Shown here: piece after piece, positions 23,201 to 34,979 of the stretch
Layout of the letters: each line of letters starts with the position of its first letter
Position numbering within the stretch: the first letter of the stretch is position 1
Assembly: GCF_000149955.1 (NCBI RefSeq)
Contig: NC_030991.1
Span: 475,295-539,294 of the forward strand
DNA: 64,000 nt
DNA from: Fusarium oxysporum f. sp. lycopersici 4287
Taxonomy: Eukaryota > Ascomycota > Sordariomycetes > Hypocreales > Nectriaceae
Reading direction: 5' to 3'
Notes under the pieces: generated by a model
What the model saw: the letters and a program-made list of their open reading frames with translations, nothing else
Database searches by the model: none
Told to the model about the DNA's origin: nothing
Made by a program: the position numbers and the translations under genes

Positions 23201-23318
23201 ATTTGAAATATTTGAAATATTTGAATAAATATTTCAAACAACAAATCCAGTCTTGAGAGTTATCAAATATCTCAAATATGACCCCGGATTTGATTTGTTT
23301 GATTTGAGGGCAGCGCTG
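20227..23318 (+). mobile_element. Complete 3.1-kb hAT transposon
   Basis: The ends CAGCGCAGCC (20227) and GGCAGCGCTG (to 23318) are inverted with one mismatch. Subterminal regions are rich in AATCAAA and GATTTG motifs. Perfect 8-bp duplications flank it and its transposase is uninterrupted, so it is the best candidate in the window for a recently or still active element. A solo 5' end of the same family lies at 3930-4133. Confidence 0.95.
20625..23192 (+). CDS. hAT transposase, apparently intact (837 aa, one intron)
   Basis: ATG at 20625 was chosen because it is the first in-frame methionine and precedes the BED region. A 54-nt intron at 20993-21046 (GTATGT...CCAG) restores the BED finger CRLC...HLRKSH across the junction. 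The second exon is open from 21047 to 23192. The core holds LGFDLWTSPNRHAV (near 21390), VISDNASSNDS, a MNNDTRWNSTYL motif, and the C-terminal dimerisation region IPAMATDCERSFSLAKLTL. Length and motif order fit a full hAT transposase, a nuclear enzyme that excises and inserts the element with 8-bp duplications. No stop or frameshift is visible, unlike the relative at 6656-9310. Confidence 0.9.
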
Positions 23319-23326
23319 GTCTATAG
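23319..23326. repeat. Right 8-bp target duplication GTCTATAG
   Basis: Identical to 20219-20226; follows the right TIR. Confidence 0.95.
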
Positions 23327-23586
23327 CTCGCCTAGTTACGTTGCTGAAGGCCGAGAAGGACCACGAAGTTCGTGAGAAGAAACTCATCCTCGAAAAGGGA
23401 AGGCTGGAGGCTGATAATGCTGCACTGGTTGCAGAAGTAAAGAGGTTGAGAGCTAAAAAGGCTCAGGATGATCGGGAGAAGCGGCGCTTGCAAAACAAGT
23501 ATCAGGTGCTGGAAGCCGATCTCCGTTACAAAGATGATCTTATTGATCGGCTGAAAGACATTCTTCGAAAGGAGCATCTATTGTGA

Positions 23587-24187
23587 TCTTCCTAAAGTGG
23601 CTATTGGTGTTTAATGCAGCTCGATAGGTAGAAGCATATGTCGTGAGCCAGCTCTTGATTACCATCATTCTAGCCCTGCTGAAAAGTGAACATCTTGAAC
23701 AGCATATTAGATCTCCAAAGCTCTGTTTGGAGTCCTGACCATGTCAAACTCCACGGATGCTTTTGCCTGTTCCGCTGATCAATGTCCCTGGTGGTGCTTA
23801 CGTCCTTTGGTATAGCCTTTGTATGAGCTGAACATACATCGATCTATAGTGCCTTTTATCTTGACTTTTGAATCACTTTATTGATTCCATCACCCAAACA
23901 TGTGGTTTTCACGCCAGTACATAACGCTAGACAGCATGTTTTCGATTATTAGAATACGTCCAGACTAACTTCCAAGGTCTGTTCGCCTGGTACGCCGCTA
24001 TACATACATGACTCAATTTTACTATCTTTCGGAATCACAGACGTGGTAGGTAGTCAACTTAAGACAGCAACCACCCAGGGTCTGTCGCTAGGACTACAGT
24101 AACTCTTCCATCCCATCGACTCCTCCTCCAATCAACTCTTTCCATCCTCGAGTACGGGTCCTCCCCCAATGAGAGTTGGCTCAGTGA
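23587..24187. other. Convergent 3' flank, no gene
   Basis: Lies between the 3' ends of the plus-strand coiled-coil gene and the minus-strand family F gene. No coding frame or repeat is recognised. Confidence 0.5.
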
Positions 24188-25721
24188 CTAGAGTTGCCAC
24201 CATAGGTCGGGTTCATCAAGCACACTTTCCGACGCAGTGTTGGGTTTCCCAAAAGGCATCGTGAATGGCAGATTGCTCTGTGAGGGAGTGGGTGCTTGGA
24301 TACTCTGCTTTATCTGACGTAGTTTGGATTGCATGGTAAGCATGAGATCGTCCTGTCGTCTTTGACCTTCTCGCAGCTCTCGAATTTCCTTCCTCAGCTC
24401 TGAGATCTCTGACAGTAGTTCTCTCTCTCGGTGGGAAGTGTGAATTGGTAGTTCAACACGTTCGGGCACAGCTGATTCATGACTAAATGCCTCTGAACCG
24501 TCGGTAGCTGGTAGGTAGCCGCCGAACTCATTCTCATAACTGCCATCGAAGCCACCTTCAACTTCATCTTCTTCTTCACTGGCTGGGGGGAGGCCCGGGC
24601 TTGCGATTAGATCTCGTTGAAGGAGAGTGTTCTGCTCGGAGACAGCGCCTTCGGAGTGAGAACGACTGGCATCGACCGCATGGGACTGAGCCCCTCGACC
24701 TGAGATTTTGAGATGTCGGAAGACGTTCTTCCAAGAAATCTCAAACACAAGAGGGAGCTGCTTCATCCCAGGTAGGTTTTGACCAGAAACCTCCGCGTTC
24801 CAACCCATCAAAGCATCCTTAACACTGTAGTTGCACTCGGGCCGCAAATTCGTAGCATCAACGGCTTCGGTAAGGAGTCTCAAATCCGAGAGGGTGACTG
24901 GCAGAACCGGAAATCCAAAGGGACTCTGGAAGTCGTCGTCGGGCTCGGCAGCAGTTTGTTGAGAGGCGAGCTCACCTACGTTCAAGAACAGATCAGACCA
25001 TTCGCTAGTCGACTCGCCACGTTGAGAGGCGCGCTCCCTTGCTGATTTGTGCATGTCGTGGTAGGAACTCGGCAATGCTTGACCGTTCTCGCTGCAGCGC
25101 TGAACTTGTTCGTAGACAGAGTCTAAAGCTGGGCAGGACTTGTTGAGACTACCGCCCCAGAGACGGCGATCATCAAGGCGACAGATAACCGTCCATGCTA
25201 GGGCAGCGACCAAGAGCCCCGTGTTTGCTTCCCACACCGGATGTACCATGAGAGCTGTCAGGTCATCACAGAACAACTTGGAGTAGACCCATTTGTTACC
25301 CATGCCGTTAGATGATACTGGCTGGTAGCAAAGTCTGTGGTACGGAGAGAGGATTGTGATCGGTGTTGTCTGGTACAGTCGCAGGCAGACCTTGAACAGT
25401 GTCAATAACGAACCATGTTGTGCTGGCTTGAACACCATGGAGTTTGCCTTTTGAGCAGACTGATCCCATTCCTCATCGATCGCTTCATCATCTTCAGGAT
25501 CCCACTGAGCGTCTACCTGCAGAAGAAGGTCACGATATGAACCATCCAGAGGGGGGTTCTCAGTCAACATTCTCCGGGCTTGAATTCGGTTGATGGCATT
25601 CTCTGGGGTATTGGCAGCAAGTTCTGACTTTGACGGTCGTCCATCAACGATCACGGACACATGTCATTTGTGATGCATTTCGAGCTCCAATTGGATCGCT
25701 GAGTGAATCAATATTGACCAT
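24188..25721 (-). CDS. Family F member 2
   Basis: A long frame reads from 25660 to the stop at 24188 (490 codons) but begins with GTG just after an in-frame stop. An ATG at 25721 opens MVNIDSLSDPIGAR in another frame, so a small indel or unseen intron near 25655-25665 probably separates the true start. The acidic patch is DEEWDQSAQK. The conserved core follows with LFKVCLRLYQTTPITILSPY, LTALMVHPVWEAN, SYHDMHKSARERASQ, VLPVTLSDLRLLTEAVD and CNYSVKDALMGWN. A Ser/Glu-rich linker leads to a C-terminal coiled coil (LLSEISELRKEIRELREGQ). Similar in order and spacing to the genes at 16483 and 55334. No known domain or function. Confidence 0.65.
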
Positions 25722-26259
25722 CTGACTGTAGTACTCATGTGACGCTTGGTATTTCGTCATCATCAGAGCGCTTCCGCCTACTTCGGTACTTGGACTTGGA
25801 TCGTGGAACGTGAGAGGCACCTGAGTCTAGGCCCCTGGAGACTGTCATTGAAGACAAAGACGCCGACTGCGAAATATTAGGTCAGCATGGTGATTCCAGC
25901 GCTTCCTTGTCACCGCGACCCATTCGCAACCATGGCGAGAATTCTCTACTCGATACGTGCTCTAGACTGAACCACTACATGGCTCGTATCCATTGCGCAA
26001 ACAGGTGTACAAGGCTTGATCGGCTGGTTATCGCGTAAAGTGGTGGAGACGGTACTCTGTGGGCAACAGGTTTCCCTGCATCGGTCAAAGACCTGGGCGT
26101 TGAGGAGCCAGGATTTTGCTTTATGATTCGGTGTCGTGGATTTGTATTATGGTTGCTGTGAGCTACCACTAGCTGCGATTGCCTAGATTGGCTGAGTCGC
26201 TGCCAGACAGCCGAATGTTGTTTCTGAAGGGGTGTTGTGGACTCATGAGAGCTCTGCAG

Positions 26260-26415
26260 GAGATGCGGGATAGACCCAGACAGTTTCCCTCGAGACGGCG
26301 ACTTATCGGATACTGGCCTTCCACGGTATTTTAATTGTCATCTTGAAATAGCCTCCCGCTTGTAGAAGACGTTGCCGTGTCCAGTAGCAATCGGATCTTG
26401 TCAGTCGGGGTTGTG
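26260..26415 (+). repeat. Diverged direct repeat, copy 1
   Basis: Matches 28740-28895 in order: GATGCGGGATAGACCCAGAC versus ACATGCGGGACAGGACCAGAC, then TGTCATCTTGAAATAGCCTCCC versus TGTCATATTGAGATAACCCCCC, then AGCAATCGGATCTTGT versus AGCAATGGGATGTTGT. It is an old duplication of unknown origin. Confidence 0.6.
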
Positions 26416-28739
26416 TCATCCCCTCAAGTGCCCCGAAATGCTGACTACATGGATCATTGAAACTGTTATGTTGAAACCATCATGCGAGTGGTGAACTGGT
26501 CTCTGGCGGTATCTTCAGGCATAACCCGAGCAGAAGAATTGTCTATGGTCCTTGTTAAAGCAAAACTCGATGAGATATTCCAAGGATATACGGACCAAGA
26601 AAGGATGAGATTCGCAAGACTGCCCATCGAAAGTTCGAGAAGACCGTGGGAAGCGGCCACGAACTGTGACACCAATGGCCAGGGTGGTCATTCCAGGCGT
26701 TCATGCGAGTCGTACTCCGAAGAGCGCCTTCGTAATATTTAATCACCAACATCTTGCCTTTTCGGATCCACCTCCCTTACAAACAGGCCCGTGAAGAGCG
26801 CGACAGCGGAGGATGAAAGATTTGTAGTGGCGTAATGGTTGCAGTAAACTGGACATGAGAACGTGCCTAGTGAGTATGCCGTAGAGGGCATCACTGGTCA
26901 AGATTTAGGTTTGAATCCGATAAATTGAACCTGCTGATATGTTGACTGCCGAGGACGACAAATTCAGCAACCCATGCTTCATGTCGATTGGCTGACGGCA
27001 TTTGACTCGTGGAGACCACCCGGAAAATGGCACTCTTGAGAGATATGTGGTTGTTCGAGAGACTGGGGTTCTAACACAGGGCGTAGCTCTTTACAACCGA
27101 TCAAAGTCTGGCTTAGAATTCATATTGTCCTCTCTCTTGACACCGTCGATCAGGGGTGGCAAAATGGTTTAGTGATGGAGGCTTATTTGAGAGTGACAGG
27201 GTGCCTGAAGTGGGATATCTGCGTTTGCGTACAGGGTCAACATCGGACTGGCAGTGTTTGATGATGTCCAGACGAATCCGCAGCATAGGTCGTGTTTCGA
27301 GATGGTGAGGCTGGACGCCTACCAGACCGGGAAGTTGTTTCGCTAGGCAAGTTTCGATGGCCTGGGCACCATTCTTGGTCTGAGGTACAGTTATCGAGTC
27401 GTCAAGGGATAACGCCGTTACTGAAAGCTCTCTGGAGTGGGCGCTATACAGTGACTGCCAATGGATTAGTCTACCGATCAGATAGTGGCCCCAGATCTCG
27501 ACGAGTCAGGAATAATCGGCCTCTGAGTTGAATTCTGTCTTGAATAGAGTATGAGCGAGGCACGATGTGCGATAGGCTCTTCTCAATGTTACTCGATCTG
27601 GGCGCCGTACTACTATCCAACTCTACCAGAGAATCGATCGATAACGCGAATGCTACCACCGCATTCGATGACTGCAGTGACGCGAGTGGGATATTTAACG
27701 CCTTTGAGACTGCGTTAGCATTATACTACTATAGTGAAGAAGTTTAATTTACCAGACTCCTGATAGCAGAGTCCGACGGTGACAGATGCAGCGCCAGTCT
27801 CCTCCATGGAGCGCATCGCAAGCTGCTCAATGTTGACACCATCACTGGTGACACCGACTAGCTACTACTAAGTGGGGATGACAAGACCGTTGTTGTTCAT
27901 GTTGGAAGATATGGTAGTGGTGGGTATGGGTGTGGAAGTGAATGGGATGAGTACTGTTGGTGGTTGTCGTTGGGAGAGCCATTATCTCCATTGCCTGAAG
28001 CAGGACGAGTAGGATTTCATGATATCGGTGAATAACATACCAGAGATCAAGCCAGGCACCTGAGTATCGCCACCAGAGTTGTTGGTCTGGGCAGTCGGCG
28101 AAGTGACATTAATGATAAATACCGGAACAGCGTTCTTGCTCCGATGGTTGTTGTTTGACGGCGGTGCATCTGAGAAGTATGGTCATCGGGAGTTTTGCTG
28201 CAGCTGATGCTTGGGTCGAACAATTGGATCGGCCGCCGGACATCTCTATCATGAGGAGTGATTTTTTTCAACCGGGGTTGACTAATGGATTCGAGGGGGC
28301 AAAGTGCTGAGAGCCCAAAAGACAAACATGGTCGTGATGCCGCTCACAGGCGGACAACAATATGGGCTTTGTATGCTAATGAACGGGATGGAAGTTGAGG
28401 TGGTGCGCATTGTTGGTACCATTGGAGGGAGTCATGGCTTCGGACAAGAGAGGAGGTTGGTTTTCTTCGAAAGATGCGCCAGTTGATCGGGTCGGTCGGT
28501 GTTGAAGCGTTGCGCGTGAGCTTGAAAAGGATACCTGGAAGTAGGTTAGAATGGTCAAGCTACGCCGACTACTTCGATGGGGCTGCACTGGGAGGCGAGG
28601 GTGGCGAAGCAAGTGATGAGAACACGTGAAACTGACTTGGAACGGGACGGGAAGACGAGTAGCATTGGATACTTCTGATCCAAAGCACGCGATGAGCGCA
28701 AGGCGGCTAACAGTCTCTCCCCCGGCTTTCTCAAGAGAT

Positions 28740-28895
28740 ACTGGAGACATGCGGGACAGGACCAGACGGGTCTCCCTTGAGGCAGGGATCTCCGTAGCCT
28801 CCCACTCTGTCATATTGAGATAACCCCCCACTTATCGAAGACATTTCTCATGGATGGTGGAAAACAGCAATGGGATGTTGTGAGTCGCGGGTTGG
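28740..28895 (+). repeat. Diverged direct repeat, copy 2
   Basis: Counterpart of 26260-26415, in the same orientation about 2.5 kb away. Confidence 0.6.
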
Positions 28896-30328
28896 GTTCT
28901 TCGCTCAGCCGGGTCACATCGGATGAGGCTCCCTGGTGTTGATCGTGCCGCCTGACCAGTGATTCATCAGTCCTTTCACGTCCGAGCTTGAGGGTGACTG
29001 TGATGAGATGATGTCAATCAGTCGGGCCAACAAACAAGGATGGGTGCAAGCACCAGGACGTAAGAAACATGGTGGGGCTCGCGCCAAACAAATATGGGTC
29101 CAAGGCAGCTTGCAGCCTGCAGCTCGATTGATTCTGTTTTTGCTGTCCTTCTTGCTGGGGCAGCATGATTGCGAGTACTGTCTCGGCCGGCCGAATTACG
29201 TGTTGTTTGTTCTGGCACGGTTTGATGGTTGAGGAGCGGAAAGGCTGGTGTTGATCGATCGGTGACGCGAAACAACGTGTGATATTGCCTTTGGGAGCCT
29301 GTATGATGGCGTTATTGCGCTGACCGGCCTTGAAGGTACATAAATGACTGTAATACATGTTGCCGTGAGAAAAAATAATCGTCTTTTTCCTGTATCTATT
29401 TACGAGACATTATGATGCTCAAATGAAATTCAAACGACTGCTCTGTTGATAGAACCGATGTCCATCTGATGTGTTTTGCTCAAAGTTTCATTTCCTTGTG
29501 AGAAATTTCTAGTTATTTACGCCAAATCGTCAATAAGAGAGCCAGAAACACAATTTTTACATCAAAAGCTTCAGAACACATCATTAAGTTCAACAAGAGC
29601 ATTTAAAATATGAGCGACGGCTCTGTTCAATAAGGAAACGTCTTTTTGTTGATGATCTAATGTGAGCTGTCAGTTATTCCTACCCTGCAGCTTGAGAATT
29701 GTGGAGACTCCCCACGCCCACTTCCCCAGATCGATGCAAGATCGTTGACCCATGTTTTGTTTCGCCCCACATGATTTTCACGCGTCAGTCATCGTCGAGG
29801 CAGGCGCGATTGCAACTCCCTTTGTCAAAAATGTGTAACCTCTCAATTATGCGCCCTTCCCTACCGATGGTAACTATTGAAGATTCTCGCGCTGTCCCAG
29901 CCCGGTCTGTCAATGACCTTGTCGCTGTTGGTACGGAGACATTTGTTGTGGGTGCATCGAACAATACTGACAAAACTAGAACAACCGCATCACGACGAGT
30001 AAACTCGCAAGAAGAGCTTGTGGTAAGAAGACGAGGGTGGTTGTGCTTCGGTGGTAATGTAAACAGCGTCTGAAACGTCAATGAGACAAATCCTATGTTT
30101 GAAATGAATCCTCTTGAGAGGCTTTGTGGGTGGCTCTGGCTGCAATTCGTTTGAATTGCGGTCGTTCAATCGTTTTTCAATCGTTGTTACGTGCACCGCA
30201 TGTTCCGAATTCGCTGTTCAATCAAACCAGCATTAAAAGTAGTATTGAATTTGAGAGCATAGGTGCTTGACAGCCATGCCATTGATCTGTTACGATAGAG
30301 TACCTCCCACGACAGACAACACCCATAT

Positions 30329-30727
30329 CTACTGCTTCCTAAACTTGTCCAGCTGCTGTCTCAAGAACTGCACCTCCTCCATGGCCGAAGCCAGCTTCTC
30401 CTTCAGGTCTTGGATCTCTCGGTCCTTCTCACAAGTCGAGGCCCCGTGGCGAGCTCCCCGGGCTGGGACCCGTCCACGCATGGTTGGCTGGGTGAGATTA
30501 CCAAGCCGACGTGAAATTTCCGCATTGACTGCTTCGGTGAAGGCTCGGTCAGCCTGCGTACGGGCGGACGAAACGGAATCGCCTTCGTTTCGGTCACGAA
30601 GCTGGTGATTTGAGCTGATTATCGTCAGTGGAGGAACGTTTTTGAGTAATGTTCTTTTACCTCTCCATCTCGCGTAAGTTTGAGGCGTATCGGTTATCCG
30701 TGGAAGAACAATCGTCCCGCTTTTGAT
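30329..30727 (-). CDS. 3' part of a small coiled-coil gene
   Basis: The last exon is 30329-30614. It ends in TAG and encodes a polar segment (RNEGDSVSSARTQADRAF), an Arg/Gly-rich stretch and a coiled coil (EIQDLKEKLASAMEEVQFLR). A 46-nt intron at 30615-30660 (GTAAAA donor, AATCAG acceptor) joins it to 30661-30727, giving NLREMESSNHQLRDR. A further intron at 30728-30777 (GTACAG donor) may lead to an earlier exon around 30778-30850, but I could not fix the frame. A start at the ATG near 30671 is also possible. No family is recognised; it resembles the other small coiled-coil genes at 23341 and 44448 only in type. Confidence 0.5.
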   Translation of the reverse strand: MKSGTIVLPRITDTPQTYARWRGKRTLLKNVPPLTIISSNHQLRDRNEGDSVSSARTQADRAFTEAVNAEISRRLGNLTQPTMRGRVPARGARHGASTCEKDREIQDLKEKLASAMEEVQFLRQQLDKFRKQ

Positions 30728-31184
30728 CTTGATATGAAATTAGAAACAGAAACAACCATAGAGTCGCTCAGCTGTACCTGGATGTCGCAGTTGACGTGGG
30801 CGGAAAGTTGACAGATGCAAGCTTGGGAAGGGAAGCCGATGGAGAGGATGTAGAGACAGAAATTTGCTCTGATTTGATTTGTATACTTAAAGTTTGGGTT
30901 AATTACCTTGATGAAATGGACAGACTCGATCTGATTGAGCCTTAACCATAAGCAGATAAAGAGCCGCTTGTAACTGTTGGCCTCCCTGGTCTGTCCGGAT
31001 ATGCTTTTATGCGTCTTCCGTAAGGTGGCTGTGAATTAAACTGTGGCACCAAACCCAGCCGACGATTATCCGAAGAGTCCCAGACCTGCCCACGACCGTC
31101 AAGCTATTCATTCTTTCAGCCCATCCAGCCTGTTCATTACCACCCATCATCATCAGTAAAGTCGCAACAACTACAACTACAAGT

Positions 31185-31307
31185 ATGAGCGCACCACAGT
31201 CCAACAAGAGACACGCCTCCAGCGCTCATGATAATGAGCCTGTCAAGAAGAAGGGTCTCGGCTCCGGCGTCACATTTACCGGTGAATTCAGCTTCTTATT
31301 ACCATGA
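31185..31307 (+). pseudogene. N-terminal remnant of an unknown gene
   Basis: ATG 31185 follows an A/C-rich leader (ACTACAACTACAAGT) typical of fungal 5' ends and encodes MSAPQSNKRHASSAHDNEP and VKKKGLGSG, then stops at 31305-31307. A possible GTGAAT donor at 31281 lies at the end of the natural-looking part, but no continuation was found. A minus-strand frame (31483 to 31226) overlaps it and could be the real one. Confidence 0.35.
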
Positions 31308-33377
31308 CCCCTGAACCTCCACCGTCCTGCGGTTACATCCGAGAACGGCCTCTTTTCATAGACGCGCACGACCATATACTCGCAATCAGCCTTTGGGTCC
31401 TGAGCACTGACAGCGATTGAGAAGGTGGCTGCTACAAGTCTAACACGCGTCTCGCTATAGTTGACCACAGATATCCGTATCATCAGTTCATATGTCTATG
31501 TCTTCATTCGCCTCGAAAGGTAGAAATTCGGGATTCTTTCCCAACTCTATCATTGCAGTATGGCCTTTCTTTGATCTTCCTTCCAGCAACCTCGTTGCTC
31601 AATCAGTTTATACGTCCAGATTCGTTAACCCGCAACTGTCTTCGATCACCTTCCTCAATCAGTCGCTTCCTTTTCAACGAAACTGCTCACTTTCTGCAGT
31701 GGGATGACCGCTGCCTTTGTATCAAGCCTCACGGCTCTTGGGCCCAAGTTCACCAACATCAGCAGGATCTTAGCCACGAAACAACAAGACTCATCAAGCA
31801 AAGTAAACAAATCACAACATGATCTTCGTCAACGGCAATAGAGTAGAATAATTCTACTTACAGTCTGCGGCTTACCTACGGATCACCCCTCACAATAACA
31901 GAGTGTCCTCAAACATTCTTCAATGACAGGTTTGCGACAGCAGGTCCCTTGTTTCGCACACGAATGTTATCCCGATATTTGAAGCACTCGTGACACCCTT
32001 GCTCAAGTGCTTTCAAGTCTTTTCATCACTTCTGATCAAAGTCCTCGCCCTCGTCATTCGTCACCTGTCCAAAGCGGCCTAGCGGTTCTCAGTGGAGAGT
32101 CATGGGCCGATCCTTCCTCATTTCGGGGAATGGAGGGAGTTCCCCGATTCGGACGCCAAGCTTCATACCATTGGACGGCTAGACGCGCGCTCCGCGTGGA
32201 GTTGTACCGAAGTCTATTCCGACGGGAATTTGATCTGTAAACGGGCGTGCCGAGAGTGTCAAAACCATGCCGAGCAGGGAGCGGGTGGCGGCCCAGGTGA
32301 GCAAAACTCTATCTCTGTAATGGAGATAAGCTCATGTTGGGCTTAGAGGCGCAATTGGCTATCAGCGAGGGAAACGATATACCATGGGGTCATTGTAGCG
32401 GGTGGCGGGTTTCAACGGAGTCTGCCAAGGTCAGGCGGCCGCGGAAATGTCGGAACCAGGGTATGGGGTTAAGTACTACTTGTGTGTCCTGGCGCTATCT
32501 TTGGCGTATAAATCTCAGGAATTGCGTGGTCTGAGAAACAGTCTCTTGGCGATTTCGGGAGGATTGTTCGGTGATGCTCGTTGGAGTGTTCGCCGCGTCA
32601 ATGCGGGTGCGACTCGCGGGACTGTCTATACGTCGCGTTGAAGCAACAGCCTGTTATGGCATCAGAAAATGTTCAACATGGTATGTTGGGCATCGGAGGT
32701 CCCGATCTCTCCCGACTTGAATATCATGTGCGTCTGGATCCACCCGCTGGGTGAAAAATACCAGCTTGAGGTTGGAGTGCTGAGACTGTCGTCAGGTTGG
32801 CTTGAGGGAAGTTCGAGTGAACTGTCGGAGTCGGTCTGAAATCAGGTATGCTGCTGTCTTCGTGCTTCTACTCCGGGTCAAGAGGGTGTAAAGAAGGAGG
32901 GAACCCATCTGGGATCGTGAGGGGCGATGGCAATTGTGTGTGTGATTTGGGAATCTGCTTGAGACCAAGCCCTGTGTTTGCATGTCGTCTCGTTCAGATG
33001 GAATAATTGTTCAGCTTGTCTTGACTGCCAAAGCCCTTTGTTAAATCTTGCGATCGTGATCCTACGAAACGCTGTCGATTGGAAGATTGCTAGGGCGGAG
33101 GTAAGAGGGGCATAGGGTGAATAACTAAGGCAAGGCGGTGGGTCGTATTGAGCGAAGGACAGTAACACTGGCAGTGACAAGAGTCCTGTAGCTTCCTGCA
33201 TGCTTTCTAGACCTCCCATATTGTGAGCCATCGGTCGCTCGCGTTGCCTGGCTCATCTCCTCCGCCTTACGTCCCCTCAAAGTTGCACTACCTTTACCCT
33301 CGACAATTTGAGTGCCGATATACAGGACGTCCACTCATCAAATCAACAACTTTCGACAGCAGCCTCAGGCTCTTACC
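31308..33377. other. No intact gene; short decayed frames
   Basis: A short stretch at about 31750-31780 resembles the minus strand of 40105-40145 (AAGAT.CCTGC.GATGTTG), suggesting an old shared gene fragment. Otherwise nothing is recognised. Confidence 0.35.
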
Positions 33378-33605
33378 ATGGCGTCTCGCAACAACAGCGC
33401 CTGTCACGCCTGGACCCATCGAACCCGCAGGAGAGTTTTAAAGAACGATGTAAGCTGTTTCAGATACGAAGCTGCCTACAAAGGCGCCGAGGTCGTTATC
33501 AGTGAACTTGCTCGGGCTGCGGAACACTTCCGTGTCAGGATGGGATCTTGCAACACTTTCGAGAGCATGACCGGCGGTGACAGGAATATCGCCGACAGGG
33601 CTTAG
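33378..33605 (+). CDS. Small hypothetical protein (75 aa)
   Basis: ATG 33378 lies in an ACCATGGC context after a CA-rich leader. The product is basic at the start (THRTRRRVLKNDVSCFRY) with a helical middle (GAEVVISELARAAEHF), and ends at TAG. No family is recognised. It may be the start of a longer, decayed gene. Confidence 0.35.
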   Translation: MASRNNSACHAWTHRTRRRVLKNDVSCFRYEAAYKGAEVVISELARAAEHFRVRMGSCNTFESMTGGDRNIADRA

Positions 33606-34647
33606 CGGGTTCAAGGTGACGCTGGAGTACAACCTCTCACGTTAATGGAGATCCCAGTGCTTCTTCTGCCATAGCAATCCCAACAACCATGTGCCTCAAG
33701 GTCCGTGATGACTTCCTCAGCGGATGCCTATATGCCGCGGCATTCAGCATGGTATAGGTGACTACCCGGGATTTATTGAAATGGACCTTACAAGACGGGT
33801 TCAGTTGCTTGTCGAGGATCGCGCTGGTCTTCCGCCTCTTAGAAAGGACTTTCCTTGGTGGCATTATCTTCATCTGTCTATGGAAGAAATCCAAAAAGAA
33901 CCAGCTGCCCTGATGCATGATATTGTCCTTGGATTCAAAGGCGTCAACCATCGTGACGGGTACTCGAATCCTCGCAATACCTCAAAGGCATGGTCAGGTC
34001 CAAAGCCAGTGCCGCTGGGATCTTTCAACTCCAGCTTTACGGCCCTACACAATCCGACTGACTTCAGATATCAATAACGGCCTACAGAGCTATTCCCGCT
34101 TCATCCTTAGCATTCCGAAGCGACTCACTCGCCTTGCGCAATAACTCAGGGTTTGCAAGCTCTCCGGAGTAACCCTATAACTGCTGTTCTCGAAGTTATC
34201 ACTGTTCAAATTCGAAGCTAACAGAGCCTTGTTCCACAGATCACTCCTCTGCCCTCGATTCACGTTCCATCGGATACCCTTCAGTTCTATCGCCCGCGCA
34301 CGACTAGCAGCCTTCGCGGAGAATGTATAGCTAACAGATATCACCTTGTACCCATTTGCAGTATGGCAACGTCGGGAATCAAATTCATCATTCGAATCCA
34401 TACCGACGCGTCAAGAGGCCTCCTACTTCAGTCAGGGTGCCATAACAAACTGATCTGAATTCTTGCAAAGATATACTCAGGTTACTGATATCGTTTTATC
34501 AGCTAGAAAAGGGCCCTATTATTTCTTGACTCCCCTTGCGAGGTTGAACCTGCCATCCCCTTCGACCAGCTCCGGGAACAGTGAATCATATCAGGCCATC
34601 TACCAAAACCCGGCATTTCTCGAACGCCGGCCTGGGAAGGCAAGGAG
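33606..34647. other. Decayed region without a firm gene
   Basis: A minus-strand ATG frame at 34401-34090 (103 codons, with SYTFSAKAASRARAIELKGI) has some coding character but no recognisable domain. At about 34575-34640 the sequence (ATATCAGGCCATCTACCAAAACCCGGCATTTCTCGAA) resembles 39080-39120. Confidence 0.3.
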
Positions 34648-34979
34648 ATGATAGTGGAGGGGAATGAGACGAGCAGCAATGGAACAGATGGCGATGATCG
34701 CGCGGGCCTCATTCTTTCTATAGTAACGGAAGACCAATTCACGTCTGGGCACCACACCTACTACCTACCTATCATTTCTACCAGTAACAACAAGAGCACC
34801 ACTATCACTTCTGCCCCTGATGGTAGCGACACATCCTATGTCAACGTGTGCATGGCCCATCTCAGAACGAGACCAATACTACAACTGCCGACTTTGACTC
34901 CTACCTGATTGCAACGTGCGCAGCATCGTCATGTCATACCAACGAAACTGTCGACAATGCCACCAGCCATGAGCCGTAA
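34648..34979 (+). pseudogene. Cys-containing glycoprotein-like gene, 1-nt deletion
   Basis: ATG 34648 opens a Ser/Thr/Asn-rich frame (NETSSNGTDGDDRAG, SNNKSTTITSAPDGSDT). Near 34865 a C appears lost: the relative at 42431 reads CTCCAGAACGAGACC where this copy reads CTCAGAACGAGACC. In the corrected frame the C-terminus continues with NETNTTTADFDSYLIAT, a Cys pair and NETVDNATSHEP to TAA at 34977-34979. Repeated N-x-T sites and cysteines suggest a secreted or cell-surface protein, but no signal peptide is visible in what remains. Confidence 0.5.

Larger units (their letters stand above)
19944..23586 (+). pseudogene. Three-exon coiled-coil gene disrupted by a hAT
   Basis: Exon 1 is 19944-19996 (ATG, MNPHIKEAQSRR), exon 2 is 20037-20105, and exon 3 starts at 20153. 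The introns 19997-20036 and 20106-20152 both have GTAAGT donors. Exon 3 is interrupted after 20226 by the hAT and resumes at 23327. Deleting the element and one 8-bp repeat keeps the frame exactly, and reading continues to TGA at 23584-23586. The C-terminal ~80 residues form a long charged coiled coil (REKKLILEKGRLEADNA, KRRLQNKYQVLEADL). In the present allele, translation runs from exon 3 into the TIR and stops at 20334-20336, losing the coiled coil. Function unknown; the insertion-free allele would encode about 150 residues. Confidence 0.85.
25722..30328. other. Gene-poor stretch with old duplicated segments
   Basis: No frame here is convincing as a gene. The longest (minus, 28376-28831) lacks domain features and has a composition typical of chance frames. 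A diverged direct duplication is visible at 26260-26415 and 28740-28895. A plus-strand frame at 27565-27747 has a fairly natural C-terminus (SGIFNAFETALALYYYSEEV) but is too short to call. Confidence 0.4.

Noticed and set aside
28376..28831. 151-codon minus-strand open frame
   Set aside because: Composition is typical of a chance frame (Ser/Arg/His/Pro-rich, no pattern) and part of it overlaps a diverged DNA duplication.
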